A stretch of DNA of 64,000 nt from positions 26,954-90,953 of the forward strand of contig JAIXZA010000010.1 of NCBI GenBank assembly GCA_027489965.1. The letters run 5' to 3'. The position numbers and the translations under genes were made by a program. This stretch comes from Verrucomicrobiaceae bacterium. GTDB lineage: Bacteria; Verrucomicrobiota; Verrucomicrobiia; Verrucomicrobiales; Verrucomicrobiaceae. This document shows positions 43,880 to 53,476 of the stretch, one piece after another (within the stretch, counting starts at the first letter, position 1; each line of letters begins with the position of its first letter). Under the pieces are notes generated by a model. The model searched no databases, was not told the origin of the DNA, and was given only the letters and a program-made list of their open reading frames with translations.

Positions 43880-45253
43880 ATGACAACTCAAACCATCCCC
43901 ACCACACGCCGTGATTTCATCGGCAAAACCGCCGCTACCGCAGGCGCACTCACCGTCGCCCAGTCTGCTTGGGCTGCTGGCAGTGATAAAATCAAAGTCG
44001 GCCTCATCGGCTGCGGCGGTCGCGGATCAGGCGCTGCCAATCAAGCTCTGAGCACCAAGCAGGAAGGCGTCGTCCTTCACGCCGTTGCAGATGCCTTCAA
44101 AGAAAAAGCCGATGGCGCTCTCTCCAATCTGCGCACCAAACATGCTGAAAAAGTGCAGGTCGATGACTCTCGCATTTTCAGTGGATTGGACGGTTACAAG
44201 CAGGTCATTGATTCCTGTGATCTCGTCATTCTGACCACACCTCCCGGCTTCCGCCCGTATCACTTTGAAGCCGCGGTGAATGCTGGTAAAAACATCTTCA
44301 TGGAAAAACCCGTCGCTGTGGATAGCCCCGGTGTTCGTAAGGTGCAGGAGATGGCGAAAGTCGCTGACGAAAAGAACCTGAAAGTCGTTGTAGGCCTTCA
44401 GCGCCGTTACCAGAACTGCTACATTGAGGCCCTGAAGCAGGTCAAAGAAAACGGCATCATTGGCGACATCGTTTCGGGTCAAGTTTATTGGAATGGCGGC
44501 GGCATCTGGTTCCGCGACCGTCAGCCAGGTCAATCAGAGCTGATGTATCAGATCAACAACTGGTACTACTTCACCTGGCTCTGCGGTGACCATATCAACG
44601 AGCAGCACATTCATAACATCGACGTCGCCAACTGGTTCATCGGTGGTCACCCAATCAGCGCCCAAGGCATGGGCGGTCGTATGCAGCGCACCGAGAAAAA
44701 GACCGGCCAGCTATATGACCATCACTACGTCGAGTACACTTACGCCAACGGCGTCCGCGTGAACAGCCAGTGCCGTCATCAGTCCGGCGTTTACAATGCT
44801 GTGCGTGAAGAATTCACTGGCACCAAAGGTAAAATCTACCTCATCAACAGTGGTGCTTGTTACGCGGTCGATCACAAAGGCAACACCATTTGGAAGTACC
44901 GTCCGAGTGGTGAACCCGCCGTGGCCGCAGAAGGTGAAGTCAAAGGCAAAAAAGCTCGTCGTGGCAGTGATCCTGATCCATACCAGATCGAGCACGACAC
45001 CCTCCAAGCTGCGATTCGCAACAACACGCCGCTGAACAATGCCTATTACGGTGCCGAGTCCACCATGACCTCCGTCATGGGCCGCATGGCCACCTATTCT
45101 GGCAAAGAACTCACCTGGGATCAGGCGCTGAACTCCAAAGTCCAGCACATGCCAGCCATCGTCACTGCTGAGACCGAACCACCGGTCAAGCCAGACGCTG
45201 ATGGTGGCTACCCGATCGCTATTCCTGGGAAACCAGGTGTTGAGATCATCTAA
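43880..45253 (+). CDS. Tat-exported Gfo/Idh/MocA-family oxidoreductase
   Basis: 457 residues. Twin-arginine signal TTRRDFIGKTAATAGALTVA. Rossmann fold with KVGLIGCGGRGSGAANQAL for dinucleotide binding, the MEKPVAVDSPGVRKVQEMAK segment with the EKP motif of the family, and RRYQNCYIEALKQVKENGII at the start of the C-terminal alpha/beta domain. The CGDHINEQHIHNIDVANWF segment carries the usual catalytic histidine. The enzyme probably acts on a sugar derivative in the periplasm with tightly bound NAD(P). It ends before a strong terminator at 45285-45317 and is likely co-transcribed with the epimerase gene. Confidence 0.92.
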   Translation: MTTQTIPTTRRDFIGKTAATAGALTVAQSAWAAGSDKIKVGLIGCGGRGSGAANQALSTKQEGVVLHAVADAFKEKADGALSNLRTKHAEKVQVDDSRIFSGLDGYKQVIDSCDLVILTTPPGFRPYHFEAAVNAGKNIFMEKPVAVDSPGVRKVQEMAKVADEKNLKVVVGLQRRYQNCYIEALKQVKENGIIGDIVSGQVYWNGGGIWFRDRQPGQSELMYQINNWYYFTWLCGDHINEQHIHNIDVANWFIGGHPISAQGMGGRMQRTEKKTGQLYDHHYVEYTYANGVRVNSQCRHQSGVYNAVREEFTGTKGKIYLINSGACYAVDHKGNTIWKYRPSGEPAVAAEGEVKGKKARRGSDPDPYQIEHDTLQAAIRNNTPLNNAYYGAESTMTSVMGRMATYSGKELTWDQALNSKVQHMPAIVTAETEPPVKPDADGGYPIAIPGKPGVEII

Positions 45254-45284
45254 GTTCTGAGGCCAGACCTGGCTTTCCATTCAG

Positions 45285-45317
45285 CCCCAGCCCACAGCGA
45301 TGTGGACTGGGGTTTTT
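45285..45317 (+). terminator. Rho-independent terminator
   Basis: CCCCAGCCCACA (45285-45296), loop GCGA, then TGTGGACTGGGG (45301-45312) with one mismatch, followed by TTTTT. It ends the epimerase-oxidoreductase transcript and lies between convergent genes. Confidence 0.88.
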
Positions 45318-45347
45318 GTTGAAAAGAGAGCTCATCGTGAGCTAGAT

Positions 45348-46403
45348 TCAATCCTTCGGAGAATAGAGAGCCACAAGAGCGGCTCCAATGGCTTGGGATA
45401 GTTCACCTAGGGTCGCAGGGACGAGTTGTAGTTCGGCACGTTGTTTGGGGAATAAGTAAGGCAGCGCTGCCTCGCGGATGCCGCCGAGATAACGATCGCG
45501 GAATTCGGGGGTCGTGCTGTCAGGGTCCATGAGACCACCGCCGATGACCACGATGCCTGGGTCGAGGGCCATGGACAAATTAGCCACATGAAGTCCTAGG
45601 GCGCGGGCCTGAATATCAAAGATTTGAAGGGCTAAAGCATCGCCCTTTTGGGCAAGGCCACGCAGTGACAGGCCTTTGTTTTTTGGCGTCTCGGTGCTGA
45701 TGGCCAAGGGATGATCAGGATACTTGGGCAGGAAGAATTCGAGGAATTGCGGCAGGCCAGAGATGGTGGAATAGGCCTCAATGCAGCCCCAGTCACGTCC
45801 GCAGCCACAACGGAAGGCTGGAACTTGATCTAGACCGTGGCCGAGAAGATGGCGCGGGATAGGCATATGCCCACCTTCCATGCCTGCTAGGTGATCACCG
45901 GAAAGAGGCAGGCCATTGGCATCAACATACGCAGCGCCCAGGCCAGATCCCGGAGCTAAAAGAAGCACGCTGGCCTTAGACTCGCCACGAACACGGGCAG
46001 CCTCACCGACGCCACCGAAGTCGCCATCATTGCCGGCAAAAAGAGGAATCGACCGGCCTGCGGCCTTGGCGATAGCAGCCGAGTACTCAGCGTGGAAATT
46101 CCAGCCTGTGAAGCTATCGGGAAGATTCGAGGATTTATCCAGAACGCCATAACTTTGATAAGGTCCTGGAAGTGCCAGGCCGGCAGCGGCGACGCGGTCC
46201 CAGGAAAGGCCATTGTCCTTCAAGAAACCTTCAGCGCCTTCTACCCAGCCCGCCACGACGGCTGCGGTGCCGTTTTGTGAATTGGTGGAGCTTTGACGCA
46301 GTTGACGAGAAACAGGCTCTCCGGATGCAAAGACGCCTCCAGTTTTAGAAGTGGTGGCTCCAGAGTCGGTGCCGAGATAGATGTCACGGATGGGGGTTGG
46401 CAT
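45348..46403 (-). CDS. ROK-family sugar kinase
   Basis: 351 residues. ATP-binding phosphate motif near the N-terminus (DIYLGTDSGATTSKTGG), substrate region VAAAGLALPGPY, catalytic FAGNDGDFGGVGEAAR (the ND-D signature), the ROK glycine-rich stretch LLLAPGSGLGAAYVDANGLP, EGGHMPI, and a zinc-binding cluster CGCGRDWGCIEAY as in ROK kinases. C-terminal IVVIGGGLMDPD completes the second ATP-binding element. It phosphorylates a hexose such as glucose, fructose or an amino sugar; the sequence does not decide which. Monocistronic and convergent with the Gfo/Idh/MocA gene, with the terminator between. Confidence 0.9.
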   Translation of the reverse strand: MPTPIRDIYLGTDSGATTSKTGGVFASGEPVSRQLRQSSTNSQNGTAAVVAGWVEGAEGFLKDNGLSWDRVAAAGLALPGPYQSYGVLDKSSNLPDSFTGWNFHAEYSAAIAKAAGRSIPLFAGNDGDFGGVGEAARVRGESKASVLLLAPGSGLGAAYVDANGLPLSGDHLAGMEGGHMPIPRHLLGHGLDQVPAFRCGCGRDWGCIEAYSTISGLPQFLEFFLPKYPDHPLAISTETPKNKGLSLRGLAQKGDALALQIFDIQARALGLHVANLSMALDPGIVVIGGGLMDPDSTTPEFRDRYLGGIREAALPYLFPKQRAELQLVPATLGELSQAIGAALVALYSPKD

Positions 46404-46526
46404 AGCGGCTGACAGATAAGTAGGAAATGGCCAATGGTCGAGCAGAATGCGTTAATGAGGAACGTTGCCGACTTTGAGTGTCATCGGCCTTTCCATTCTA
46501 GCTGGATTGGATGTTCAGCTTATGTA

Positions 46527-47555
46527 TCAGCAGAAATGGGCTCCTCGCGTATTCACATAAACGGAAAAGAGACTCTGACTGGCAGTGATGAAAAGACGAT
46601 TTCTTTTGGGTCCGCCAAAACACAGATTACTGGCTGTCTCAGGAAGTTTGATCAGGCCCATGCGCTGTCCTTCGGGGCTGAAGACATGCACGCCATCAAA
46701 GCCATCGCCAACCCAACCCGCGCTGGCCCAAACGTTGCCATTTACATCACAGCGCACGCCATCGGAGCCGCCCTTACTCTTGGCGTCTGATAGAGCGCCC
46801 TTGTTGACGGCGAACGTTTTGCCTTTGCCCAGTTTCACGGAGTCGATGACATCATAGGCCAGAATGTTTTTTGGCTCGCCTGTGTCCACGACATAAAGCC
46901 TCTTGTAGTCGGGGCTGAAACACAGGCCGTTTGGCTTCGTCAGCTCATCCGTGACCTTTTCGATCTTGCCATTCGGATCAATGCGATAAACAGCCTCTTT
47001 GAGAAGCAATTCACCCTTGTTTCCCTCATAATCCATCATGCTGCCATAGCCGGGGTCGGTGAACCAAATGCCGCCGTCAGGATGTACAACGGCATCGTTA
47101 GGGGCATTGAAGGGCTTGCCCTGAAAATCAGCGGCTAAAACGGTGATTTTGCCATCCAACTCATAGCGGACGACTTTGCGTGTCGCGTGTTCGCAGGAAA
47201 TTTGCCTGCCTTGAAAGTCAAAGGTGTTGCCATTGCTGTTGTTGGCATTGTTTCTTAGTGTGGAGATATGACCATCTTCGGGAAGGTAGCGCATTTGCGC
47301 ATTGTTCGGGATATCACTCCAGACAAGGTAATTGCCAGAACCATTCCAGGCAGGACCTTCGGCCCAAAGCATGCCAGTGTGAAGGCGGCGGATCGGTGAA
47401 TTGCCTTGGACGAGCTGATCAAAGGCTGGCTCAAGAGAAATGATGTCTGGATCTGGATAACGCTCAGGACTCATTCCAGACCAGTCGCGCGCCAAGGCAC
47501 TGGTGGCAGCAGAAACGGTTAAACTGGAGAGGAAGGCGCGGCGTGAGGTGCTCAT
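46527..47555 (-). CDS. Tat-exported SMP-30/gluconolactonase-family lactonase
   Basis: 342 residues. Tat-type signal TSRRAFLSSLTVSAATSALA, then a six-bladed propeller: HTGMLWAEGPAWNGSGNYLV with the conserved metal-binding glutamate, WSDIPNNAQMRYLPEDG, NGNTFDFQGRQISCEH, GKPFNAPNDAVVHPDGGIWF with the N-x-x-D metal site, TDPGYGSMMDYEG, and KPNGLCFSPDYKRLYVVDTG. The C-terminus carries NVWASAGWVGDGFDGVHVF. Likely hydrolyses an aldonolactone in the periplasm, fitting with the neighbouring ROK kinase and the Gfo/Idh/MocA sugar oxidoreductase. Transcribed in the same direction as the ROK gene with a 123-base gap. Confidence 0.9.
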   Translation of the reverse strand: MSTSRRAFLSSLTVSAATSALARDWSGMSPERYPDPDIISLEPAFDQLVQGNSPIRRLHTGMLWAEGPAWNGSGNYLVWSDIPNNAQMRYLPEDGHISTLRNNANNSNGNTFDFQGRQISCEHATRKVVRYELDGKITVLAADFQGKPFNAPNDAVVHPDGGIWFTDPGYGSMMDYEGNKGELLLKEAVYRIDPNGKIEKVTDELTKPNGLCFSPDYKRLYVVDTGEPKNILAYDVIDSVKLGKGKTFAVNKGALSDAKSKGGSDGVRCDVNGNVWASAGWVGDGFDGVHVFSPEGQRMGLIKLPETASNLCFGGPKRNRLFITASQSLFSVYVNTRGAHFC

Positions 47556-47636
47556 GAGAAATACGTTTTAGGCAGTCGTCTCGTCTCATGCAAGCTTTCA
47601 AAAAAAAGGCTCATCAACTTGGCCGACCGGTCTTTT

Positions 47637-48956
47637 TTAAATAGCTAACGCATTTTCAGCATCACCGAAGTGGGTGGTGCGCAGGCCCATGCGATCCATG
47701 AGAGCGATGTGAAGTCGGCAAAGTTTCCGGTTGGGATCAGCGCTCAGGTCATGCAGGCGTCCACCCTGAATGCTGCCGCCACCGCCACCCGCGAGCACGA
47801 CAGGCAACTGCCGGGAATCGTGTGCGTTACCGTCAAAGAGGCTGCTGGTGAGCATGATCATGCTGTTTTCTAGCAGGGTGCGCTCGCCTTCATTCGTGGC
47901 CTGCATTTTAGCCAGGGCCTCTCCCCAAAGTTTGACCTGATGTTGGTTCACGCGCTGATACATGCTCAGGCGGTGCTCATCATTGGCATGATGAGACAGT
48001 TCATGAATGCCCCCGCTGATGCCGTCTAAGCTAGGGAAGCGCATGTTGGAGAGGTCGTTGTTCATCATGAACGTGGCCACACGAGTGCGATCCATTTGGA
48101 AAGCCAGGACCATGATGTCAAACATCAGCCGCAGGTGATCCTCGGCGCTGGTGGGGATACCAGCGGCAGGGCGTGGGATGGTGGGGGCCTTCACGCTTGG
48201 CTGCCAGCCAGCACCGTTGGTTTCGACCTGGCTGATTTTTTCAGCCAATTCGACACGCTGTTCGATCTCGCGGACGGAGGTGAGGTATTCGTCGAGCTTT
48301 TGTTTATCGCGCTGGCTGAGCTTTGGCTTCAGGCCGTTGGCGTCTTCTAAGACGAGATCGAGGATGCTTTTGTCGCGCTTCCGGCGGCTACCGTCGTCAA
48401 AGAGTTGGTCGAAGGCCTGCTGGGGGAAGATTTCCTTCGGGGCAGGGGTGGTGGGCGTGCTCCAGGAAATGTAGGCGGAGTAGATGCTGGTGAAGCCGGA
48501 ATCGGTGCTGTAGCTGGGCCGCTCAGTGCCGAGAACGATGCTTGGGATCGGGGTGAGTTTACCTGTCTGGGCAGCGATGAGCTGATCCATGGTGGTGCCT
48601 ACCTCGACATCGGTGGTGGTTTTTTTCACCTTGAGTCCACAGAGGACATTCATCTTGGGGTAATGCCCGCCTTCGCCTTCCACGGTGGTGGGATTCCAGA
48701 GTCCTTTAAAAACGCTGATGTGTTTTTTCAGCGGCTCAAGCGGAGACAGCGACTTCATGAACTCCATACCATTGGCACCCGTGGTGGCACCCCAATGATG
48801 TGGATTCACGCCATTGCCCGTGAAACAGACCGCTAGACGGCGCGGGGCTACGTTGCTCTTCAGAGACTCCGCTCCGAATGAACACACGGACTCTAGCCAA
48901 GGCAGGCCAAGGGCGACTCCGCTGCCACGGAGGAATTTGCGACGAGATAGATTCAT
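47637..48956 (-). CDS. DUF1552 domain exported protein
   Basis: 439 residues. Tat-like signal NLSRRKFLRGSGVALGLPWL, then DUF1552: VCFTGNGVNPHHWGATTGAN, LSPLEPLKKHISVFKGLWNP, GGHYPKMNVLCGLKV, GTTMDQLIAAQTG, PSIVLGTERPS, DQLFDDGSRRKRDKSILDLV, YLTSVREIEQRVELAEKIS and DIMVLAFQMDRTRVATFMMN. In PVC bacteria DUF1552 genes usually follow a DUF1592/DUF1588 cytochrome-linked gene, but here the upstream neighbour is trpS, so the partner is missing or elsewhere. Function unproven; secreted. The ATG at 48956 starts the Tat signal; the extended frame to 49175 is an antisense-like reading of trpS. Confidence 0.9.
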   Translation of the reverse strand: MNLSRRKFLRGSGVALGLPWLESVCSFGAESLKSNVAPRRLAVCFTGNGVNPHHWGATTGANGMEFMKSLSPLEPLKKHISVFKGLWNPTTVEGEGGHYPKMNVLCGLKVKKTTTDVEVGTTMDQLIAAQTGKLTPIPSIVLGTERPSYSTDSGFTSIYSAYISWSTPTTPAPKEIFPQQAFDQLFDDGSRRKRDKSILDLVLEDANGLKPKLSQRDKQKLDEYLTSVREIEQRVELAEKISQVETNGAGWQPSVKAPTIPRPAAGIPTSAEDHLRLMFDIMVLAFQMDRTRVATFMMNNDLSNMRFPSLDGISGGIHELSHHANDEHRLSMYQRVNQHQVKLWGEALAKMQATNEGERTLLENSMIMLTSSLFDGNAHDSRQLPVVLAGGGGGSIQGGRLHDLSADPNRKLCRLHIALMDRMGLRTTHFGDAENALAI

Positions 48957-49011
48957 AGGGGGGAAGTTTGTACGCAGGCCGGAGGCCAAAGTTTGCGTCG
49001 ATTCCCACGGC

Positions 49012-49980
49012 TTAACCGCCGAGGCCGACGGCGTCACGGACTCGGTTGAGCGTCTTCCGAGCCACGGCGCGGGCTTTTTCAGCGCCTTCTGCGAGGACGC
49101 GATCCACATACTTCGGGTCGGCGACGATCTCTGCGCGGCGTTCGCGGAAGGGGGCAAAGTGCTCAGTGACAGCAACTAGCAGACGTTTTTTGAAGTCACC
49201 ATAGCCAATGCCGCCGCGCTGGAAGTCGGCGATCATGGTGTCGTAATCGGCAGCTGAGGCGACAAGCTTGTAGAGGGCTAGGATGCTGCTGTCTTCGGTC
49301 GATTTTGGAGCTTCCACGGGGGTGGAGTCGGTCTTGATGCCCATGATTTTCTTTTTCAAGGCAGCAGGTTCTTCAAAGAGCTGGATGGTGTTGTCGTAGC
49401 TCTTGCTCATCTTTTGGCCATCTAGGCCCGGGACCACGGCGGTCTCGTCACGGATGCGGGGATTGGGCAGTTTGAAGAGACCTTCTCCAAAGGCTTCATT
49501 CATCTTGATAGCGATGTCTCGTGTCACTTCGACATGTTGCTTTTGATCTCGGCCTACGGGCACGACATCGCTGTCATAAATGAGGATGTCCGCAGCCATG
49601 AGCACGGGGTAAGCGAAGAGGCCGTGGGAGGCGCTGATGCCATTGGCGACTTTGTCTTTGTAGCTGTGACAGCGCTCTAGCAGGCCCATGGGCGTGACGG
49701 TGCTGAGGATCCAGGAGAGTTCAGTATGCTCAGGCACGTCACTTTGACGGAAAAAGACGCACTTCGTGGGATCAAGTCCGCAGGCCAGGAAGTCGATGGC
49801 GAGATTACGCACATGATCCCGCAGCAGTTTGCCATTGTGGATGGAGGTGAGGGAGTGGTAATCGGCGATGAAATAATAGGCATCACCTTCATGCTGGAGC
49901 TTCAGAGCAGCTTCCATCATGCCGAAGTAATTGCCGATGTGGAGACGCCCACTGGGTTGGAGGCCGGAAAGAATACGCAT
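49012..49980 (-). CDS. trpS: Tryptophanyl-tRNA synthetase
   Basis: 322 residues, normal length. Class I synthetase that charges tRNA-Trp. N-terminal RILSGLQPSGRLHIGNYFGM with the HIGH motif as HIGN, ADYHSLTSIHNG, FFRQSDVPEHTELSWILSTV, MAADILIYDSDVVPVGRDQK and the KMSKS loop GQKMSKSYDNTIQLF. The C-terminal helices (YGDFKKRLLVAVTEHFAPFR) are as in bacterial TrpRS. It is probably a single gene; the DUF1552 gene downstream begins 55 bases later. Confidence 0.96.
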   Translation of the reverse strand: MRILSGLQPSGRLHIGNYFGMMEAALKLQHEGDAYYFIADYHSLTSIHNGKLLRDHVRNLAIDFLACGLDPTKCVFFRQSDVPEHTELSWILSTVTPMGLLERCHSYKDKVANGISASHGLFAYPVLMAADILIYDSDVVPVGRDQKQHVEVTRDIAIKMNEAFGEGLFKLPNPRIRDETAVVPGLDGQKMSKSYDNTIQLFEEPAALKKKIMGIKTDSTPVEAPKSTEDSSILALYKLVASAADYDTMIADFQRGGIGYGDFKKRLLVAVTEHFAPFRERRAEIVADPKYVDRVLAEGAEKARAVARKTLNRVRDAVGLGG

Positions 49981-50029
49981 AGGCCCCAGTCATGGCTGAA
50001 GGCTAGCCTGCGTTCAAGTGAGAAGCGTC

Positions 50030-53000
50030 ATGAACATCAAGATGATTGCTTTACGGCGGGGTTCGTGCTTGAAAGCTTGTATTCATTCTGTGTCTGACGA
50101 TTTTTCCAATGCTCCCACGACGTTTTATGCCCGGCCGGACATGAGAGGAGATGTGTCTGCAACGCCTAGTTCTGAACCCATAGCCGTTGCTGTTGCGGGA
50201 CGCTCAAAAGATCCGCTGAAGGACAATGATGGCTGGATCAATGGCAAATTCCACTTGCTGGAAAAACTGGGGGAAGGCGGCTTTGGGTTGGTTTACAAGG
50301 CGGAGCAGACGCAGCCGATCCATCGTTTCGTGGCAGTAAAGATTCTGAAAGCGGGGATGGACACGCAGCAGGTCATCGCCCGATTTGATACGGAACGGCA
50401 ATCGCTGGCGCTGATGGAGCATCCGAATATCTCCCGTGTGCTCGATGGTGGTGAGACAGAGCGCGGGCTGCCTTATTTTGTCATGGAACTGGTGCGTGGG
50501 CGCTCCATCACGGTTTACGCAAAGAATAGGCAACTGAGCATCCAGCAGCGGATCGAGCTTTTTATCCCTGTCTGTCAGGCGGTGAATCACGCGCATCAGA
50601 AGGGGATCATTCACCGAGATCTGAAGCCGTCTAACGTGATGATCATGGAGGATGGCGAGTCGCCGGTGCCAAAAGTGATCGACTTTGGCATCGCGAAAGT
50701 CCTGGAGCAGAAAGATCTGAGTCAAACGCTGATGACAGGCATGGATCAGCTGGTCGGCACGCCCGGATTCATCAGCCCAGAGCAGATCCAGCATGGTAGC
50801 TCTCATGTGGATACACGCTCAGATGTGTATGCTTTGGGCAGCATCCTCATGGAGCTGCTGACGGGGAAGCCGCTGATCAACGCCATGGATCTGGCGCAGA
50901 AGCCCATGCATCAAATTCTGCGTGATCAGGTAGAGCTGGACCCGCCGCGTCCGTCGTCGCGTGAGCCTTTGCTGAAAGGAGATCTCGACTGGATCATCCT
51001 GAAAGCTTTGGAAAAAGACCCCGCGCGCCGCTACCGCAGTGCGGATGAATTGGCTGATGATCTTCGCCGCTATTTACACGATCAACCTGTGCTTGCCACG
51101 CCACCTAGCCGTCGCTATTTGATCGGCAAGTTTGTGCGGCGGCATCGCGTGGGTGTGGCGGCTAGCCTTGCGGTGGCCTTCGCTGTTTTAGCGGGAGGTA
51201 TCACCAGCACGGCCCTTTATTTTGTCGCTGAGCAGAATCGCGCCGAAGCGGATCTAGGGCGGGAAAATTTGAGGAAAGAGTTCTCACGATCAGACGAACA
51301 AATGGCGCACATGCTGGCGCAGCGCACCGATTACACGGAAGCCGTGGCATGGCTCTGCCGAGCACTACGGACGGATGCTGGAAATCGCCTCGCAGCCACA
51401 AATTTACTGACGCTTCTGGAACACAAACATCTGCTGCATCCTTTGACACCAGCGCTGCCTCTACCCGCAGGCACGGTCGAGGCTCGGCTGATCGCGGTGA
51501 GTCGGCAGGAGGACTGTGTCGTCGCCATTTCCAGTCCAAAGCCTTCTGCTGGCGGTCAACGTCAAGAGGTGCTGAGCCTTTGGAATATCAAGACGCAAGC
51601 GCGGCGCGATCATCTATTGCCTCCAGGCGTGGTGACGACGGCCTTGCAAATGACTCAGGACGGTTTGCAGTGTTACTTAGCTCAGGATGATGGCCAAGTT
51701 GTGCTTTGGTCTCTCAGAGAGCAGACTGCTGTACCACTATCACCGATCATGCCGCCTATTCGAGGCAAGAAGTATCAGTCAGCTTTGTGCATGACGCTTT
51801 CTGCAGATGGTCAAACTCTCGCCGCTGGTGGTGAAAATGGCACTGTGATCATCTGGGATCGCCGTCAGCCATGGGCTGCAGGGGTGATTCTAACGACCCC
51901 AGAAAGCACCTCTGAAAGTGGCCCAATAACGGCTTTAGCCATGGATAGTGTCGGCGGTGTGCTAGCAACCGCTGGCAATCCTTTGACGGTGATCCAGGGG
52001 CGGCAGCGCGGTATTGTCAAAGTTTGGGATGTAGCCAAAAAGCAACCGCTAGGTGAGGCCATCCAAGTCGATGAGGGGATCGGTGCCATCGCCGTCAACC
52101 GTTCGCGAGAGATGGTCCTCATCGGTCTGCACAGTGGCGTGGTGCATGTGCTGAATTATCGTGCTTTGGAAGAGATCATACCGGATCTCAATCATCCTTC
52201 CACGATTACCAGTCTCACCCTGAATCCTGAGGGTACGATGCTGACCGTGGGAGATGGCAGTGGTTATCTGCATGCTTGGAATCTTAACAATGGCAGACCA
52301 CGCTTTCCGGCGCAGGCCCATGACGGGGAGATCCTACTCACTCATCAGGCTCCGACTTCGGGTCTGATCACCAGTGTCTCACGTCATGGCGAGCTACAAA
52401 TTTGGAACACTCTGACCAATCAACACGTGCAACATCGGCTGCAGCACAGCGTTGCCGAAGTGAGCTTAACCGATGATGAATCGATGCTAGCCATGGCACC
52501 ACGGTACGAGCCTTATGTGCAGGTTTGGAGCATTTATCAGCGCATGAGCACGAGGCGTTTTTTGGCGGCGGCAGATGATCAAGCTTTGGCTCCGCCAGCT
52601 TTAGCTTCGGATGCACTCGAAGTTTTCAAAAAAGCGGCCACTTTGGGCTGGAATCCAGGCCGATCCCTAGTCGCTACGGCAGACGCTGAAGGTCGAGTCG
52701 TGGTGCGTGATGCCAGCACAGGAAAGGAGCGTGGCGTCGAGTTCCAGCATCCTCCAGCAATCGGGGCGCTTGCTCTTTCGGCTGACGGACACCTTGCGGT
52801 CACTTCTGGGCGGGATCAGGAAGTTCGATTCTGGGATGGAATCACTGGCAAGAGCAAAGGCATTGTGATTCGCCCTGGCAACTTTGTCAGTGAGCTGGCG
52901 CTGAGTCCAGACGGCCAATTCCTGGTCACAGTGACGGATGAGGGTGAGCTGCGTGTCTGGGACACAGCACAGGGGTATTGTCACACTCCCGCCATTTATT

Positions 53001-53407
53001 TAGAATCCGGGATTGAGGCGCTGCAAGTCTCAGCTGATGCTCGCTTGATTCAGTTCCGGCTGAAAAAGCAGGGTTGGTTCTCCATGCCGATGCCGCCCGA
53101 GGCCGCTGCTCTTCCGACCTGGTTTCTCGACCTCGCTGAGGCCTTGGCTCGCCGGCGGCTTTCTCCGGAAGGTAAATACATTTCGCTCAGCTTTAAAGAT
53201 GTCCAGCGCGCTATCGCCGCCGTGCCGAGTCAAATTTCTCCAAACGAGGAAATAGCCATGCGCTGGACCAAGTGGCTGCTTGAAGATGCCGAAACCCGAC
53301 CGCTGGCACCGACTGAGGATGAGCCTTTAAAAGCGTACCTGAAATCGCTCCAGCCACAGGAAGCCGCTGCTGCCGAGTTGCGTCGGTTTCGCGCGATCTT
53401 GGAGTAA
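50030..53407 (+). CDS. Serine/threonine protein kinase with WD40 repeats
   Basis: 1125 residues. PknB-type kinase domain about 65-340: glycine loop LGEGGFGLVYKAEQ, AVKILKAGMD with the catalytic lysine, IIHRDLKPSNVMIMEDGE, VIDFGIAKVLEQ with DFG, GTPGFISPEQIQ and RSDVYALGSILMELLTG. A membrane helix follows at about 365-388 (VAASLAVAFAVLAGGITSTA), then a short coiled region and WD40-type repeats from about 450 to 1000 (SADGQTLAAGGENGTVIIWD, DSVGGVLATAGNPLTVIQ, SADGHLAVTSGRDQEVRFWD, SPDGQFLVTVTDEGELRVWD). The propeller is extracytoplasmic and may sense a ligand. The ATG at 50030 is tentative, with a GTG at 50018 and ATGs downstream as alternatives. Confidence 0.93.
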   Translation: MNIKMIALRRGSCLKACIHSVSDDFSNAPTTFYARPDMRGDVSATPSSEPIAVAVAGRSKDPLKDNDGWINGKFHLLEKLGEGGFGLVYKAEQTQPIHRFVAVKILKAGMDTQQVIARFDTERQSLALMEHPNISRVLDGGETERGLPYFVMELVRGRSITVYAKNRQLSIQQRIELFIPVCQAVNHAHQKGIIHRDLKPSNVMIMEDGESPVPKVIDFGIAKVLEQKDLSQTLMTGMDQLVGTPGFISPEQIQHGSSHVDTRSDVYALGSILMELLTGKPLINAMDLAQKPMHQILRDQVELDPPRPSSREPLLKGDLDWIILKALEKDPARRYRSADELADDLRRYLHDQPVLATPPSRRYLIGKFVRRHRVGVAASLAVAFAVLAGGITSTALYFVAEQNRAEADLGRENLRKEFSRSDEQMAHMLAQRTDYTEAVAWLCRALRTDAGNRLAATNLLTLLEHKHLLHPLTPALPLPAGTVEARLIAVSRQEDCVVAISSPKPSAGGQRQEVLSLWNIKTQARRDHLLPPGVVTTALQMTQDGLQCYLAQDDGQVVLWSLREQTAVPLSPIMPPIRGKKYQSALCMTLSADGQTLAAGGENGTVIIWDRRQPWAAGVILTTPESTSESGPITALAMDSVGGVLATAGNPLTVIQGRQRGIVKVWDVAKKQPLGEAIQVDEGIGAIAVNRSREMVLIGLHSGVVHVLNYRALEEIIPDLNHPSTITSLTLNPEGTMLTVGDGSGYLHAWNLNNGRPRFPAQAHDGEILLTHQAPTSGLITSVSRHGELQIWNTLTNQHVQHRLQHSVAEVSLTDDESMLAMAPRYEPYVQVWSIYQRMSTRRFLAAADDQALAPPALASDALEVFKKAATLGWNPGRSLVATADAEGRVVVRDASTGKERGVEFQHPPAIGALALSADGHLAVTSGRDQEVRFWDGITGKSKGIVIRPGNFVSELALSPDGQFLVTVTDEGELRVWDTAQGYCHTPAIYLESGIEALQVSADARLIQFRLKKQGWFSMPMPPEAAALPTWFLDLAEALARRRLSPEGKYISLSFKDVQRAIAAVPSQISPNEEIAMRWTKWLLEDAETRPLAPTEDEPLKAYLKSLQPQEAAAAELRRFRAILE

Positions 53408-53476
53408 TGCTAAAAGGCTGCATAAAAAGAGGCTTGGCGGCGTTTGAATCATCCTGTTAAATTTACGTCCATCTCT

